From an uncultured Eubacteriales bacterium (lineage in GTDB: Bacteria; Bacillota; Clostridia; Peptostreptococcales; Anaerovoracaceae), in NCBI GenBank assembly GCA_902797345.1, contig CADBSL010000007.1, positions 1-12,824 of the forward strand: DNA of 12,824 nucleotides, in the 5' to 3' direction. Each line of letters opens with the position of its first letter. The first letter of the stretch is position 1. A model generated the notes under the pieces. The model made no database searches, was not told the DNA's origin, and saw only the letters and a program-made list of their open reading frames with translations. A program made the translations under genes and the position numbers. Below are positions 6,732-12,824 of the stretch, piece by piece.

Positions 6732-7634
6732 TTAACCAAATAATCCTTTAAAGAAATTGACGATCCCCTGGAAGATCTTCCCCAGTCCGCTCAGGAGAGA
6801 ATCCTTGTCCAGATCGCTCATATCGATGCCCAATCCCTGCAGCCGGTCGTAGATGTTCCCGGCCTGTTCGATGAGCTTGTCGGTATCCAGATCCAGCTTG
6901 GAGATCTTCTTCATCAGTGCCAGCAGCTGCTGTTTTTCCTGATCCGTCAGGGTCACGCCCAGCTCCGCCGCGCCTTCGTCGATCATCTGCATGATCTCTT
7001 CATCGGAGGCCCCTTTGGATTCCGCCACCTTCTGCTTGATCAGCGCTACCACGTTCTCCGCGTCTTCATTGCCCAGTGTCTGCCCCAGTTCACCGGTGGT
7101 GACCAGTTCCTGGACAGCTGCGTCTGCATTTTCCTGAGAAATACTCTTGCCGGTCACGCCCTGGTAAGCCTGCATAGCTCCCACCAATCCGGCGGTGCCG
7201 GAAATACTGAAGGGGGCCGCTACCGTCACGTCGGCGTTTTCAATACCGGCGGTGGTCAGTGCGTTCTGGTACATCCCCTCCGTACAGTAGGAAATGTTGT
7301 GGGTGGTCACCCGGATGCCCCGGCTGTCGGTCTTGTCGACCCGGACGCAGGACAGGGCCTTTGTGCCAATGACGCTGGCCGGCAGGTAGTTATCCAGGTA
7401 TTGATGTTCCATAGCGTTGGTGACCTGAGCCACATCGATCTCCGACAGATCCGCTTCCGTCAAGCCGAAATACTGCAGGACAGTGGCCCGCTGGTCGGCG
7501 GTCAGGTCTGCGCCCAGAGATACATAGGTGTCGCTGGAATCAGCGAAGGCCGGGATCATGGATCCCAAAACCAGTGCGGCAGAAATCGCTACCGCAAAGA
7601 ATTTCTTTGTTTTCGTAAATCTTTTATTCCTCAT
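6732..7634 (-). CDS. Exported DUF1002 protein (YpuA-like)
   Basis: This is a secreted protein of 300 residues from the start chosen here. A possible in-frame ATG lies 24 bp further upstream (7658), but GGAGG (7641-7645) is placed 6 nt before the ATG at 7634, so the shorter form is preferred. The N-terminus is a classic signal peptide: basic MRNKRFTKTKKFF, hydrophobic AVAISAALVLGSMI, likely cleavage after PAFA (about 31/32). The mature protein matches DUF1002 (YpuA of Bacillus): VSLGADLTADQRATVLQYFG, the VTNAMEHQYL segment, and APFSISGTAGLVGAMQAYQG. Two cysteines (96 and 117) could form a disulfide. The C-terminal third is helical and ends in an amphipathic IFQGIVNFFKGLFG segment that could touch the membrane. 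The molecular role of DUF1002 is not known. It is flanked by its own promoter and terminator. Confidence 0.88.
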   Translation of the reverse strand: MRNKRFTKTKKFFAVAISAALVLGSMIPAFADSSDTYVSLGADLTADQRATVLQYFGLTEADLSEIDVAQVTNAMEHQYLDNYLPASVIGTKALSCVRVDKTDSRGIRVTTHNISYCTEGMYQNALTTAGIENADVTVAAPFSISGTAGLVGAMQAYQGVTGKSISQENADAAVQELVTTGELGQTLGNEDAENVVALIKQKVAESKGASDEEIMQMIDEGAAELGVTLTDQEKQQLLALMKKISKLDLDTDKLIEQAGNIYDRLQGLGIDMSDLDKDSLLSGLGKIFQGIVNFFKGLFG

Positions 7635-7640
7635 TTGTTT

Positions 7641-7645
7641 CCTCC
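7641..7645 (-). promoter_or_regulatory. Ribosome binding site that sets the DUF1002 start
   Basis: GGAGG on the minus strand lies 6 nt upstream of the ATG at 7634. If translation began at the upstream ATG (7658), this site would fall inside the coding region and that ATG would lack a comparable site. It therefore decides for the 300-residue protein. Confidence 0.8.
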
Positions 7646-7666
7646 ATTCATTGTACATCGAAAATC

Positions 7667-7675
7667 AGTATAGCA
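7667..7675 (-). promoter_or_regulatory. Likely extended -10 promoter of the DUF1002 gene
   Basis: The minus strand reads TGCTATACT, that is TATACT (7672-7667) with an upstream TGn extension, 33-41 bp before the preferred ATG. I see no good -35 at 17 bp, which fits an extended -10 promoter. A TTGTAC at 7702-7697 is too far away (24-bp spacer). Confidence 0.5.
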
Positions 7676-7743
7676 ACCTCATTTGACAGTGTGATTGTAC
7701 AACGGAAGGAACCCAAATACAAGGAAGTTTTCCTTACCTTTTC

Positions 7744-7760
7744 ATGACGAAATTATGACG
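7744..7760. repeat. 11-bp-spaced direct repeat ATGACG
   Basis: ATGACG occurs at 7744-7749 and 7755-7760, exactly one helical turn apart, in the 136-bp gap between the phosphatase and DUF1002 genes. It lies about 70-90 bp upstream of the DUF1002 -10. The spacing resembles direct-repeat sites of OmpR/PhoB-type response regulators, but two 6-mers can arise by chance. Confidence 0.3.
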
Positions 7761-7770
7761 GAACCCATCT

Positions 7771-9396
7771 TCAATCTCGCTTCTTCCCTTTATACTCCAC
7801 GCACATCATGGTCAGGTCGTCGAATTGCTCAGTCTTCCGGCAGAAGACCGCCACGGCGTTCCTCATGTGTTTCAGGAGTTCCTTCGGCGTGGCGTCCGGG
7901 TGACGGTTCAACGCCTTCATCATCCGCTCCATCCCGAAGAGCCGGTTTTTATCATCGGTGGCCTCCGGCACACCATCGGTGTAGAGGAAGAGTTTGTCAC
8001 CGGGTTCCAGCTGCAGTTCATAGTCGTGGTATTTCATCCCCGGCATCCCGCCGATGACGAAACCGTGTTTATCTTTGATGATCTCAAACTCGCCCCCGGT
8101 CCGCTTCAGCGTCGGGTACTCATGCCCCGCATTGGCGGCAACGAGCTTCCCGGTGGAGAGTTCCAGGATACCCAGCCACACTGTCACGAACATTTCCTCC
8201 CGATTGTTGGAGCAGATCGCCTCGTTGGCGTACTCCAGGATCTGAGCCGGGCTCCTTCCGATCATCGTGGTGCCTGCCAGTAAGATCTTGGAGGCCATCA
8301 TGAACAGAGACGCCGGGATCCCCTTCCCGGAAACATCCGCCATGGCCAGGTACAGGTGGTCCTCATCGATCATAAAGAAATCATAGAAATCGCCGCCCAC
8401 TTCCCGGGCAGGATCCATATCCGCGTAAATGTCAAATTCCTCGTGTTCCGGGAATGCCGGGAACACATTGGGGAGCATATCCATCTGGATTCGCGAGGCT
8501 AACGAAAGTTCCGTGCCGATCCGTTCCTTTTCCGCAGTTACCTGGGTCAGATCCTCCATGTAATCGCTGATCTGCTGCTCCATCTGGTCGATGGAGCCGG
8601 CCAACTGCCCGATCTCGTCCTTGGTCCGGATCGTCTCCGTAAGCTTTTCATCGGCAGGGACGTTCTCCTTCGCAAAGCGAACCGCCTCGTCCGTGATCTT
8701 CTTCAGCGGGTTCAGGAGAGACCGACGCATGAATACGCCCAGTAACAGGATCGACAGGACCATCGCCAACAGGATCACCAGGGCCACTTTCCGGATGTAA
8801 TCGATCCGGCCCTGGGCCAGCACATCCATTTGGCGCTGCACGCAAAGGATCGCCTGGGTCTTGCCGTCCCGGTCCCGCAAGGGGACCATTGCGGTGATGT
8901 GAGGATCCGTCTCGATATAGCCTTTGTCCCGAATCACCAGTTCCCGGTCGGATTCTCCATCATAAAGCCTTTTGTACTTGGTTTTATAGTCGTCGTTGGT
9001 GGTTTCCCGCAGGTATCCGAATTCGTAGACCGAATAGGGACTGTCGTGGTTGATGGTGGAAAACAGGAATTTGATATGCCCGTAATCCGTCAGATCCGGC
9101 TGGATCACATAGATGAACGTGACTCCGTAGGCATTGCAAAGTTTATCCAATTGGCCCCACACGGCTTTGTATTCTTCTGTTTCTCCACCGCTTTCCGCAT
9201 AGGCGTCCATCCGGTCCGGATCCACCTCTGTCACCGCGGCATCAGCGATGTGAAAAGCGTCATCCTGATACTGTTGATACAGGGCTTCAGAAAATCCCTG
9301 AAAACCGAGGATGCAGATGATCACCGAAAATACAACCAACAACAGCACCGTGCCATTGATACTTTTAAAAGCAATACTGGAAAAATATTTCTTCAT
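7771..9396 (-). CDS. Membrane sensor PP2C/SpoIIE-type serine phosphatase
   Basis: This 541-residue protein has a transmembrane helix at about 14-34, an extracellular region at about 35-200 resembling a Cache ligand-binding domain (for example GVTFIYVIQPD and GYIETDPHITAMVPLRDRDG), and a second transmembrane helix at about 203-224. A HAMP linker (about 225-280) and a coiled switch helix (ELSLASRIQMDMLP, 296-309) follow. The PP2C/SpoIIE domain (about 320-535) carries VGGDFYDFF (333-341), MADVSGKGIPASLFM (352-366), LYTDGVPEA (471-479) and FDDLTM (525-530), so the metal-binding aspartates are present and it should be active. RsbU-type enzymes dephosphorylate anti-anti-sigma (STAS) proteins; such a substrate is expected but none is encoded here. 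GGAGAGG lies just before the ATG, and a sigma-A-type promoter lies 60-90 bp upstream. It appears monocistronic. Confidence 0.93.
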   Translation of the reverse strand: MKKYFSSIAFKSINGTVLLLVVFSVIICILGFQGFSEALYQQYQDDAFHIADAAVTEVDPDRMDAYAESGGETEEYKAVWGQLDKLCNAYGVTFIYVIQPDLTDYGHIKFLFSTINHDSPYSVYEFGYLRETTNDDYKTKYKRLYDGESDRELVIRDKGYIETDPHITAMVPLRDRDGKTQAILCVQRQMDVLAQGRIDYIRKVALVILLAMVLSILLLGVFMRRSLLNPLKKITDEAVRFAKENVPADEKLTETIRTKDEIGQLAGSIDQMEQQISDYMEDLTQVTAEKERIGTELSLASRIQMDMLPNVFPAFPEHEEFDIYADMDPAREVGGDFYDFFMIDEDHLYLAMADVSGKGIPASLFMMASKILLAGTTMIGRSPAQILEYANEAICSNNREEMFVTVWLGILELSTGKLVAANAGHEYPTLKRTGGEFEIIKDKHGFVIGGMPGMKYHDYELQLEPGDKLFLYTDGVPEATDDKNRLFGMERMMKALNRHPDATPKELLKHMRNAVAVFCRKTEQFDDLTMMCVEYKGKKRD

Positions 9397-9456
9397 TGTC
9401 CTCTCCGTCTCTTATTCCTCAAAGATCATTCCGACCCGATGGTCAGACTTATTTGT

Positions 9457-9485
9457 ATTGTAACCAAAAAACGGAAAATGTGCAA
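9457..9485 (-). promoter_or_regulatory. Sigma-A-type promoter of the sensor phosphatase gene
   Basis: TTGCAC (9485-9480) and TACAAT (9462-9457) on the minus strand are separated by exactly 17 bp. The site lies about 60 bp upstream of the phosphatase ATG and only 5 bp beyond the terminator hairpin of the dehydrogenase transcript, so the two units are packed back to back. Confidence 0.75.
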
Positions 9486-9490
9486 GACGG

Positions 9491-9525
9491 AAAAACCGGG
9501 CAGCAACGCTCACTGCCCGGTTTTT
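9491..9525 (-). terminator. Rho-independent terminator of the aldehyde dehydrogenase transcript
   Basis: A 13-bp stem pairs 9491-9503 with 9513-9525 around a 9-nt loop. The core is GGGCAG/CTGCCC closed by C-G pairs and A-T pairs. On the minus strand five T follow the GC core; on the plus strand six T follow, so it could work both ways, but no plus-strand gene precedes it. It begins exactly at the stop codon of the 65-codon ORF and about 195 bp after the dehydrogenase stop. Confidence 0.9.
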
Positions 9526-9722
9526 TAATATCCTCGTTTGGAAAGTTTATCGGTCTTCTTCCGGAAGAAAGGTTTCCCCGGAAAATCAAAGCACTGTTCT
9601 TTTTTCAGCGTCCGGTCTTCGAAAAAATCATCCACTGCACAACAGCTTCCCACTGCCCACAGGCACCTGGGGAATCTCGGACAGATGTATTCGAAGCACC
9701 TCCACTGTTTTTCGCTGCCCAT
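9525..9722 (-). CDS. Possible 65-residue cysteine-rich small protein
   Basis: This ORF begins with an ATG that shares one base with the dehydrogenase stop (TAATG) and ends with TAA at the edge of the terminator stem. It would encode 65 residues with six cysteines (9, 14, 20, 27, 28, 44), two tryptophans and a basic C-terminus (FFRKKTDKLSKRGY). No signal peptide, transmembrane helix or known domain is recognised. For: start-stop coupling, and an open frame filling the whole space up to the terminator. Against: no ribosome binding site beyond coupling, several codons rare here (AGG, AGA, CGA), and the part around residues 21-31 overlaps a 7-bp-period repeat-like stretch (GTGGGCA, GTGGGAA at 9647-9660), suggesting degenerate non-coding DNA. 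If it is not coding, 9397-9721 is a gap holding only the phosphatase promoter, the terminator and this repeat-like segment. I do not recognise a function. Confidence 0.35.
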   Translation of the reverse strand: MGSEKQWRCFEYICPRFPRCLWAVGSCCAVDDFFEDRTLKKEQCFDFPGKPFFRKKTDKLSKRGY

Positions 9723-11221
9723 TATTGCTGCGGATAGAACCCAGTGGTCCCCTCGTCCAGATTGATGAAGATGTTCTTCTGCTGGGTGTAGGCATCCAGG
9801 ATGCTCAGGTCGGTCTCGCGGCCGATACCGGAATTCTTATAGCCGCCGAAAGGTGCTCCGGCCGGAATCTGGTTGTAGGTGTTGACCCACATACGTCCGG
9901 TCTCGATGGATCTGGCCACCCGAAGGGCTTTATAGATATCCCGGGTCCAAACCGCGCCGCCCAGGCCGTAATCACTGTCGTTGGCCATAGCGATGACCTC
10001 GTCCTCCGTCTTGAACTTGATCACGACTGCCACCGGCCCGAAGATCTCTTCCTGTGCCACCCGCATGTCGTTAGTAACATTTGTGATCAAGGTCGGCTTG
10101 AAGAAGCATCCCTTGGCCAGGTCGCCTTCGGTATTCCGTTCCCCGCCGCAGGCTATGGTGGCGCCTTCCTCCTTAGCGATCTGGATGTAAGATTCGATCT
10201 TCCGAACCTGGGCCTCATTGATCTGAGCCCCGATCTGGGTGTTCATATCCATGCTGTCGCCCTGTTTAACGGTTTCGAAGGCCTTGATGGCTGCATCTAC
10301 GAACTTATCATAAATGCCTTCCTGGACGAAGACACGGGAACCTGCACAGCAAACCTGCCCCTGATTGAACAGGATGCCTACCTGCAGGCCGTCGATGGCC
10401 TGGTCAAAGTTGCAGTCATCGAAGTAGATATTGGCGCTCTTGCCACCCAGTTCCAGCGTCGCCGGGATCAGTTTGTCTGCCGCAGCTCTGGCGATGCTCA
10501 GGCCCACTTCCGTGGAGCCGGTGAAGGCCAGTTTCCGGAATCCCGGGTGATCCAGCATATACTGCCCTGCCTTGGAGCCTTTCCCGGTGATCATGTTGAT
10601 CACGCCGGCCGGGAGCAGGTCTTCGATCAGTTCCAGGAATACGATCAGGCTCAGCGGTGTGTTGGAAGAAGATTTGATCACGGTGCAGTCTCCCGCAGCC
10701 AGTACCGGTGCCAATTTCCAGGCGGCCATCAGGAACGGGAAGTTCCAGGGTACGATCTGTCCCACTACGCCGATCGGCTCGTGGAGCACGATGCTCAGGG
10801 AGTTGCCGGTGATGTTTGGTGTATTCAGAACCGTTGCGCTGCCCTGCTGAGTGAGGATCGCGCCGGCAAAATAACGGAAATGTTCGGAAGCCCACGGGAC
10901 ATCGATGAAAGTAGTCTCTCGGATCGGTTTCCCATTGTCTAACGTTTCAACTGCTGCCAGAAGCTCTGCGTTTTCGTCGATGCGGTCTGCGATCTTCAAC
11001 AGGATATCCGCTCTGTCCTGCGGCTGGACATTCTTCCAGGCAGGGAATGCTTTCCACGCTGCTTTCACTGCAACATCCACATCCTGTTCCGTCGCTTCTG
11101 CACAGTATGCCAGGTGTTCGCCATTTGCCGGATTCGTGACATCAAAAGTCTTCCCGTCGGAAGCATCTCTCCATTCGCCTCCGATGTACAGTCCGTACTT
11201 TTCTTTTAGTTTAACTGCCAT
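9722..11221 (-). CDS. NAD(P)-dependent aldehyde dehydrogenase
   Basis: This 499-residue protein is a full-length ALDH-superfamily enzyme that oxidises an aldehyde to its acid with NAD(P)+. Key residues are Asn160 in PWNFPF, the cofactor lysine 183, GSTEVG (235-240), general base Glu257 in LELGGKSAN, catalytic Cys291 in NQGQVCCAGSR, and EEIFGPV (391-397). It resembles the broad betaine-aldehyde/acetaldehyde ExaC-type group, so the substrate cannot be fixed by sequence. The glutamate that in many NAD-specific ALDHs follows the lysine three positions later (Glu195 of ALDH2) is Ser186 here, as in NADP-using enzymes such as E. coli GabD. AAGGAGG (11230-11236) lies 8 nt before the ATG. It is divergent from a MocR/GabR-type regulator, which suggests induction by an amine, amino acid or derived aldehyde. 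A strong terminator follows about 200 bp downstream. Confidence 0.95.
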   Translation of the reverse strand: MAVKLKEKYGLYIGGEWRDASDGKTFDVTNPANGEHLAYCAEATEQDVDVAVKAAWKAFPAWKNVQPQDRADILLKIADRIDENAELLAAVETLDNGKPIRETTFIDVPWASEHFRYFAGAILTQQGSATVLNTPNITGNSLSIVLHEPIGVVGQIVPWNFPFLMAAWKLAPVLAAGDCTVIKSSSNTPLSLIVFLELIEDLLPAGVINMITGKGSKAGQYMLDHPGFRKLAFTGSTEVGLSIARAAADKLIPATLELGGKSANIYFDDCNFDQAIDGLQVGILFNQGQVCCAGSRVFVQEGIYDKFVDAAIKAFETVKQGDSMDMNTQIGAQINEAQVRKIESYIQIAKEEGATIACGGERNTEGDLAKGCFFKPTLITNVTNDMRVAQEEIFGPVAVVIKFKTEDEVIAMANDSDYGLGGAVWTRDIYKALRVARSIETGRMWVNTYNQIPAGAPFGGYKNSGIGRETDLSILDAYTQQKNIFINLDEGTTGFYPQQ

Positions 11222-11268
11222 TTGTTTTTCCTCCTTAGAATGACCTTCTCAGTTTATTTTTTGCTAAA

Positions 11269-11307
11269 AATATAATATAATAAATCTGAACATTAAGTAA
11301 TAACCAA
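11269..11307. promoter_or_regulatory. AT-rich divergent promoter region (dehydrogenase / MocR regulator)
   Basis: Plus strand: TATAAT at 11271-11276 and again at 11276-11281 are good -10 candidates for the regulator, but no clear -35 is seen 17 bp upstream. Minus strand: TATTAT (11282-11277) or TATATT (11279-11274) could be the dehydrogenase -10, with TTGGTT (11307-11302) as a possible -35 at a 19-bp spacer. The two promoters overlap face to face, so occupancy of one could block the other. Exact elements are uncertain. Confidence 0.5.
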
Positions 11308-11317
11308 AACGAACATT
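11288..11317. promoter_or_regulatory. Predicted MocR operator: GAACATT direct repeat
   Basis: GAACATT occurs at 11288-11294 and 11311-11317 in the same orientation, 23 bp start to start, about two helical turns. It lies inside the 113-bp divergent intergenic region. MocR/GabR-type regulators bind direct repeats in such regions. The possible dehydrogenase -35 (11302-11307) lies between the two copies, and both copies lie downstream of the regulator's -10. That fits autorepression together with control of the dehydrogenase, as known for GabR. Confidence 0.55.
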
Positions 11318-11321
11318 TTTT

Positions 11322-11326
11322 GAGGT
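11322..11326 (+). promoter_or_regulatory. Ribosome binding site that sets the MocR regulator start
   Basis: GAGGT lies 8 nt before the ATG at 11335. A TTG at 11320 is in frame but overlaps this site and has no ribosome binding site of its own. The ATG start also gives the usual MocR beginning, MLKYSFEK followed by PLYEELYEALK. Confidence 0.7.
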
Positions 11327-11334
11327 ACCAGATT

Positions 11335-12726
11335 ATGTTGAAATACAGTTTTGAAAAAGCATCCAGAAAACCCTTATACGAAGAACTCTACGAAGCCCTG
11401 AAAGGAGATATCCTTAGCGGCCGGCTGCAAGCCGGTCAAAAGCTTCCCTCCAAAAGGCAGATGGCGGAGGACAACGACATCAGCATCACCACCGTCCTCA
11501 ACGCTTATCAGCAGCTGATCACCGAGGGCTATATCTCCAGCAGTGAAAAGAGGGGCTACTTCGTGGAGGAGATCCAGCAGATCGAACCGGTACCGGAGAG
11601 CCCCCACACTTTCGTGGAGAAATACTATAAGGAGGAAGACTGGTTTGCGGATTTCGAGTCCAACAATTTCCTGTACAACCGCTTTCCCTTCGCCATGTGG
11701 AAGAAAGTGATCCGGGAGATCCTGTCGGAATATGACCTGGAGCTGGTACGCCGGGGAAATCCCTTTGGGTTGGAAGAACTGAGGACCCAGATCGCCGATT
11801 TCCTCTACCGCTCCCGGGGCATCAGCGTGTCGCCGGAGTGCGTGATCATCGGTGCCGGAGTCGAATACCTGTACGCCCGGCTGGTGAACCTCTTTTCGGA
11901 TGAGACGATTTATGCGGTGGAGACCCCAGGCTACCGAAAGATCCCGGACATCTACGATGCCTACGATCTCCAGTGGCAGAGTGTGGGGATGGATGCACAG
12001 GGGATCCGGATGCATGAACTGTTCTCCAGCGGCGCCAACATCGTCCATGTATCTCCGGAACACCACTACCCTTTAGGGACCGTCATGTCCGTGGCCAGGC
12101 GGCACCAGCTGCTGAACTGGGCCAACAGCAACGAAGGCCGGTACATCATCGAGGACGATTATGACTGTGAGTTCCGTTATCAGTCAAAGAGCATCCCGGC
12201 GTTGAAAAGCCGGGATCGGGCCGGGCGGGTGATCTACGTGAATACCTTCAGCAAAACCCTTTCCCCGGCAGTCCGGATCAGCTATATGGTCCTGCCGGAA
12301 CAGTTGCTGCAGCGTTACATCGAGCACACGCATTTTTTCACCAATTCCACCTCCAGCCTGGAACAATACGCCGTGGCCCGCTTCCTGGAAAAGGGCTATT
12401 TTGAACGACACCTCAATCGCATCCGTAAACAGTACCGGCAAAAGGGGGAACAGCTGATCCATCTGCTCCAGGAAAACAAAAACATCCCCATCCGCTCCAT
12501 CCGGGGCGGAGAGAGCGGCACCCATGTGACCGTGAGCCTGGATACGAACATGAGTGACCGGGAGCTTAAAGAGCGCAGCGCCGAAAAGGGCGTCCACCTA
12601 AGCTGCCTGTCGGATTTCTGCACAAGGCCGGAGCCTCGCTACGATCATGTGATGGTGTTGAACTTCTCCGATATGGAGGAGGAGACTCAACGGGAAGCCA
12701 TCCGCCGGTTGGGCGATATCTTTTAA
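11335..12726 (+). CDS. MocR/GabR-family PLP-dependent transcriptional regulator
   Basis: This is a 463-residue fusion of a GntR-type winged helix and a fold-type I aminotransferase-like domain. The DNA-binding part covers about residues 8-78: PLYEELYEALKGDILSG, GQKLPSKRQMAEDNDIS, then TTVLNAYQQLITEGYI. The PLP domain runs from about 105 to the end, with EDDYD (273-277) and VNTFSKTLSPAVRISYMVLP, where Lys307 is the expected PLP Schiff-base lysine. MocR proteins use PLP plus an amino compound as the signal rather than catalysing transamination; GabR of Bacillus activates GABA aminotransferase and succinate-semialdehyde dehydrogenase genes and represses itself. Divergent placement beside an aldehyde dehydrogenase supports a similar local role. 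No aminotransferase gene is in view, and PdxR-type control of PLP synthesis is less likely because no pdx genes are near. An upstream in-frame TTG (11320) was rejected as the start. Confidence 0.93.
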   Translation: MLKYSFEKASRKPLYEELYEALKGDILSGRLQAGQKLPSKRQMAEDNDISITTVLNAYQQLITEGYISSSEKRGYFVEEIQQIEPVPESPHTFVEKYYKEEDWFADFESNNFLYNRFPFAMWKKVIREILSEYDLELVRRGNPFGLEELRTQIADFLYRSRGISVSPECVIIGAGVEYLYARLVNLFSDETIYAVETPGYRKIPDIYDAYDLQWQSVGMDAQGIRMHELFSSGANIVHVSPEHHYPLGTVMSVARRHQLLNWANSNEGRYIIEDDYDCEFRYQSKSIPALKSRDRAGRVIYVNTFSKTLSPAVRISYMVLPEQLLQRYIEHTHFFTNSTSSLEQYAVARFLEKGYFERHLNRIRKQYRQKGEQLIHLLQENKNIPIRSIRGGESGTHVTVSLDTNMSDRELKERSAEKGVHLSCLSDFCTRPEPRYDHVMVLNFSDMEEETQREAIRRLGDIF

Positions 12727-12768
12727 CTCTTTTATACTTTTCTGCTCACGGGTTATGTTTTATGCCTA

Positions 12769-12797
12769 TTGAATATTTCATTTCTGAGGAGTATAAT
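12769..12797 (+). promoter_or_regulatory. Near-consensus sigma-A promoter facing the right edge
   Basis: TTGAAT (12769-12774) and a perfect TATAAT (12792-12797) are separated by exactly 17 bp, 43 bp after the stop of the MocR gene. It points rightward out of the window, so another plus-strand gene probably starts soon after 12824. The rest of 12727-12824 is AT-rich and shows no gene and no clear terminator for the MocR transcript. Confidence 0.7.
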
Positions 12798-12824
12798 GAG
12801 GGCATAAAGTTAGTTATAGCTAAT

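Noticed and set aside
7635..7658. Longer start (8 extra residues) for the DUF1002 protein
   Set aside because: The GGAGG site lies between the two ATGs at proper spacing for the downstream one, and a normal signal peptide begins there.
7721..7735. Small hairpin AAGGAA-GTT-TTCCTT after the phosphatase gene as a terminator
   Set aside because: The stem is only 6 bp and AT-rich, with no proper T run on the minus strand; too weak to call.
9725..10942. A 405-codon open frame on the plus strand opposite the aldehyde dehydrogenase
   Set aside because: It is antisense to a complete ALDH with all catalytic motifs and has no ribosome binding site or family resemblance.
11421..11435. Perfect hairpin CCGGCT-GCA-AGCCGG near the start of the MocR gene
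   Set aside because: It is inside the coding sequence for SGRLQAGQK, has no T run after it, and such palindromes are expected by chance in GC-rich coding DNA.
11374..12066. A 230-codon open frame on the minus strand inside the MocR gene
   Set aside because: It is antisense to the conserved winged helix and PLP domain and is best explained as a by-product of codon bias.

Overview
The window is GC-rich, tightly packed and looks chromosomal. It suggests a member of the Bacillota, most likely a high-GC Clostridia/Eubacteriales species. Reasons: Gram-positive-type GGAGG ribosome binding sites, TTGxxx/TATAAT-type promoters, MutS2 together with ZapA, a DUF1002 exported protein, an RsbU/SpoIIE-type phosphatase and a MocR regulator. 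I would not name a family or genus from this window. All genes from 19 to 11221 read on the minus strand; the last gene (11335-12726) reads on the plus strand.

Region 1 (about 6600 down to 19, minus strand) is one probable operon: zapA, mutS2, a DUF523 protein, a small PH-domain protein, argS and a radical SAM protein. A promoter lies just upstream of zapA. zapA and mutS2 overlap by 8 nt, and the other gaps are 13 to 30 bp. It combines cell division, DNA/ribosome quality control, arginine tRNA charging and three poorly understood proteins. Short 7-bp-period AGCTGGG-type repeats lie at both ends, in opposite orientation.

Region 2 (7634 down to 6681) is a single exported DUF1002 protein with its own promoter and a strong terminator whose hairpin carries a UUCG loop. 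Region 3 (9485 down to 7771) is a membrane-anchored sensor phosphatase (TM, Cache-like ectodomain, TM, HAMP, PP2C/SpoIIE) behind a good sigma-A promoter, with no partner anti-sigma or STAS gene in view.

Region 4 (9491-12726) is a divergent pair: an aldehyde dehydrogenase (minus) and a MocR/GabR-type PLP-binding regulator (plus). They share a 113-bp intergenic region holding a GAACATT direct repeat with 23-bp period, a likely MocR operator. By analogy with GabR-gabTD, the regulator probably senses an amine or amino acid through its PLP domain and controls oxidation of the derived aldehyde. A 65-codon cysteine-rich ORF follows the dehydrogenase through a TAATG overlap and ends right at a terminator. 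It could be a new small protein or a chance ORF. A near-consensus promoter at 12769-12797 points out of the right edge.

I see no phage, transposon, CRISPR, rRNA or tRNA genes. The most unusual items are the thrombospondin type 3/EF-hand-like tail on the PH protein, the coupled cysteine-rich ORF, the predicted MocR operator, and the AGCTGGG repeats.
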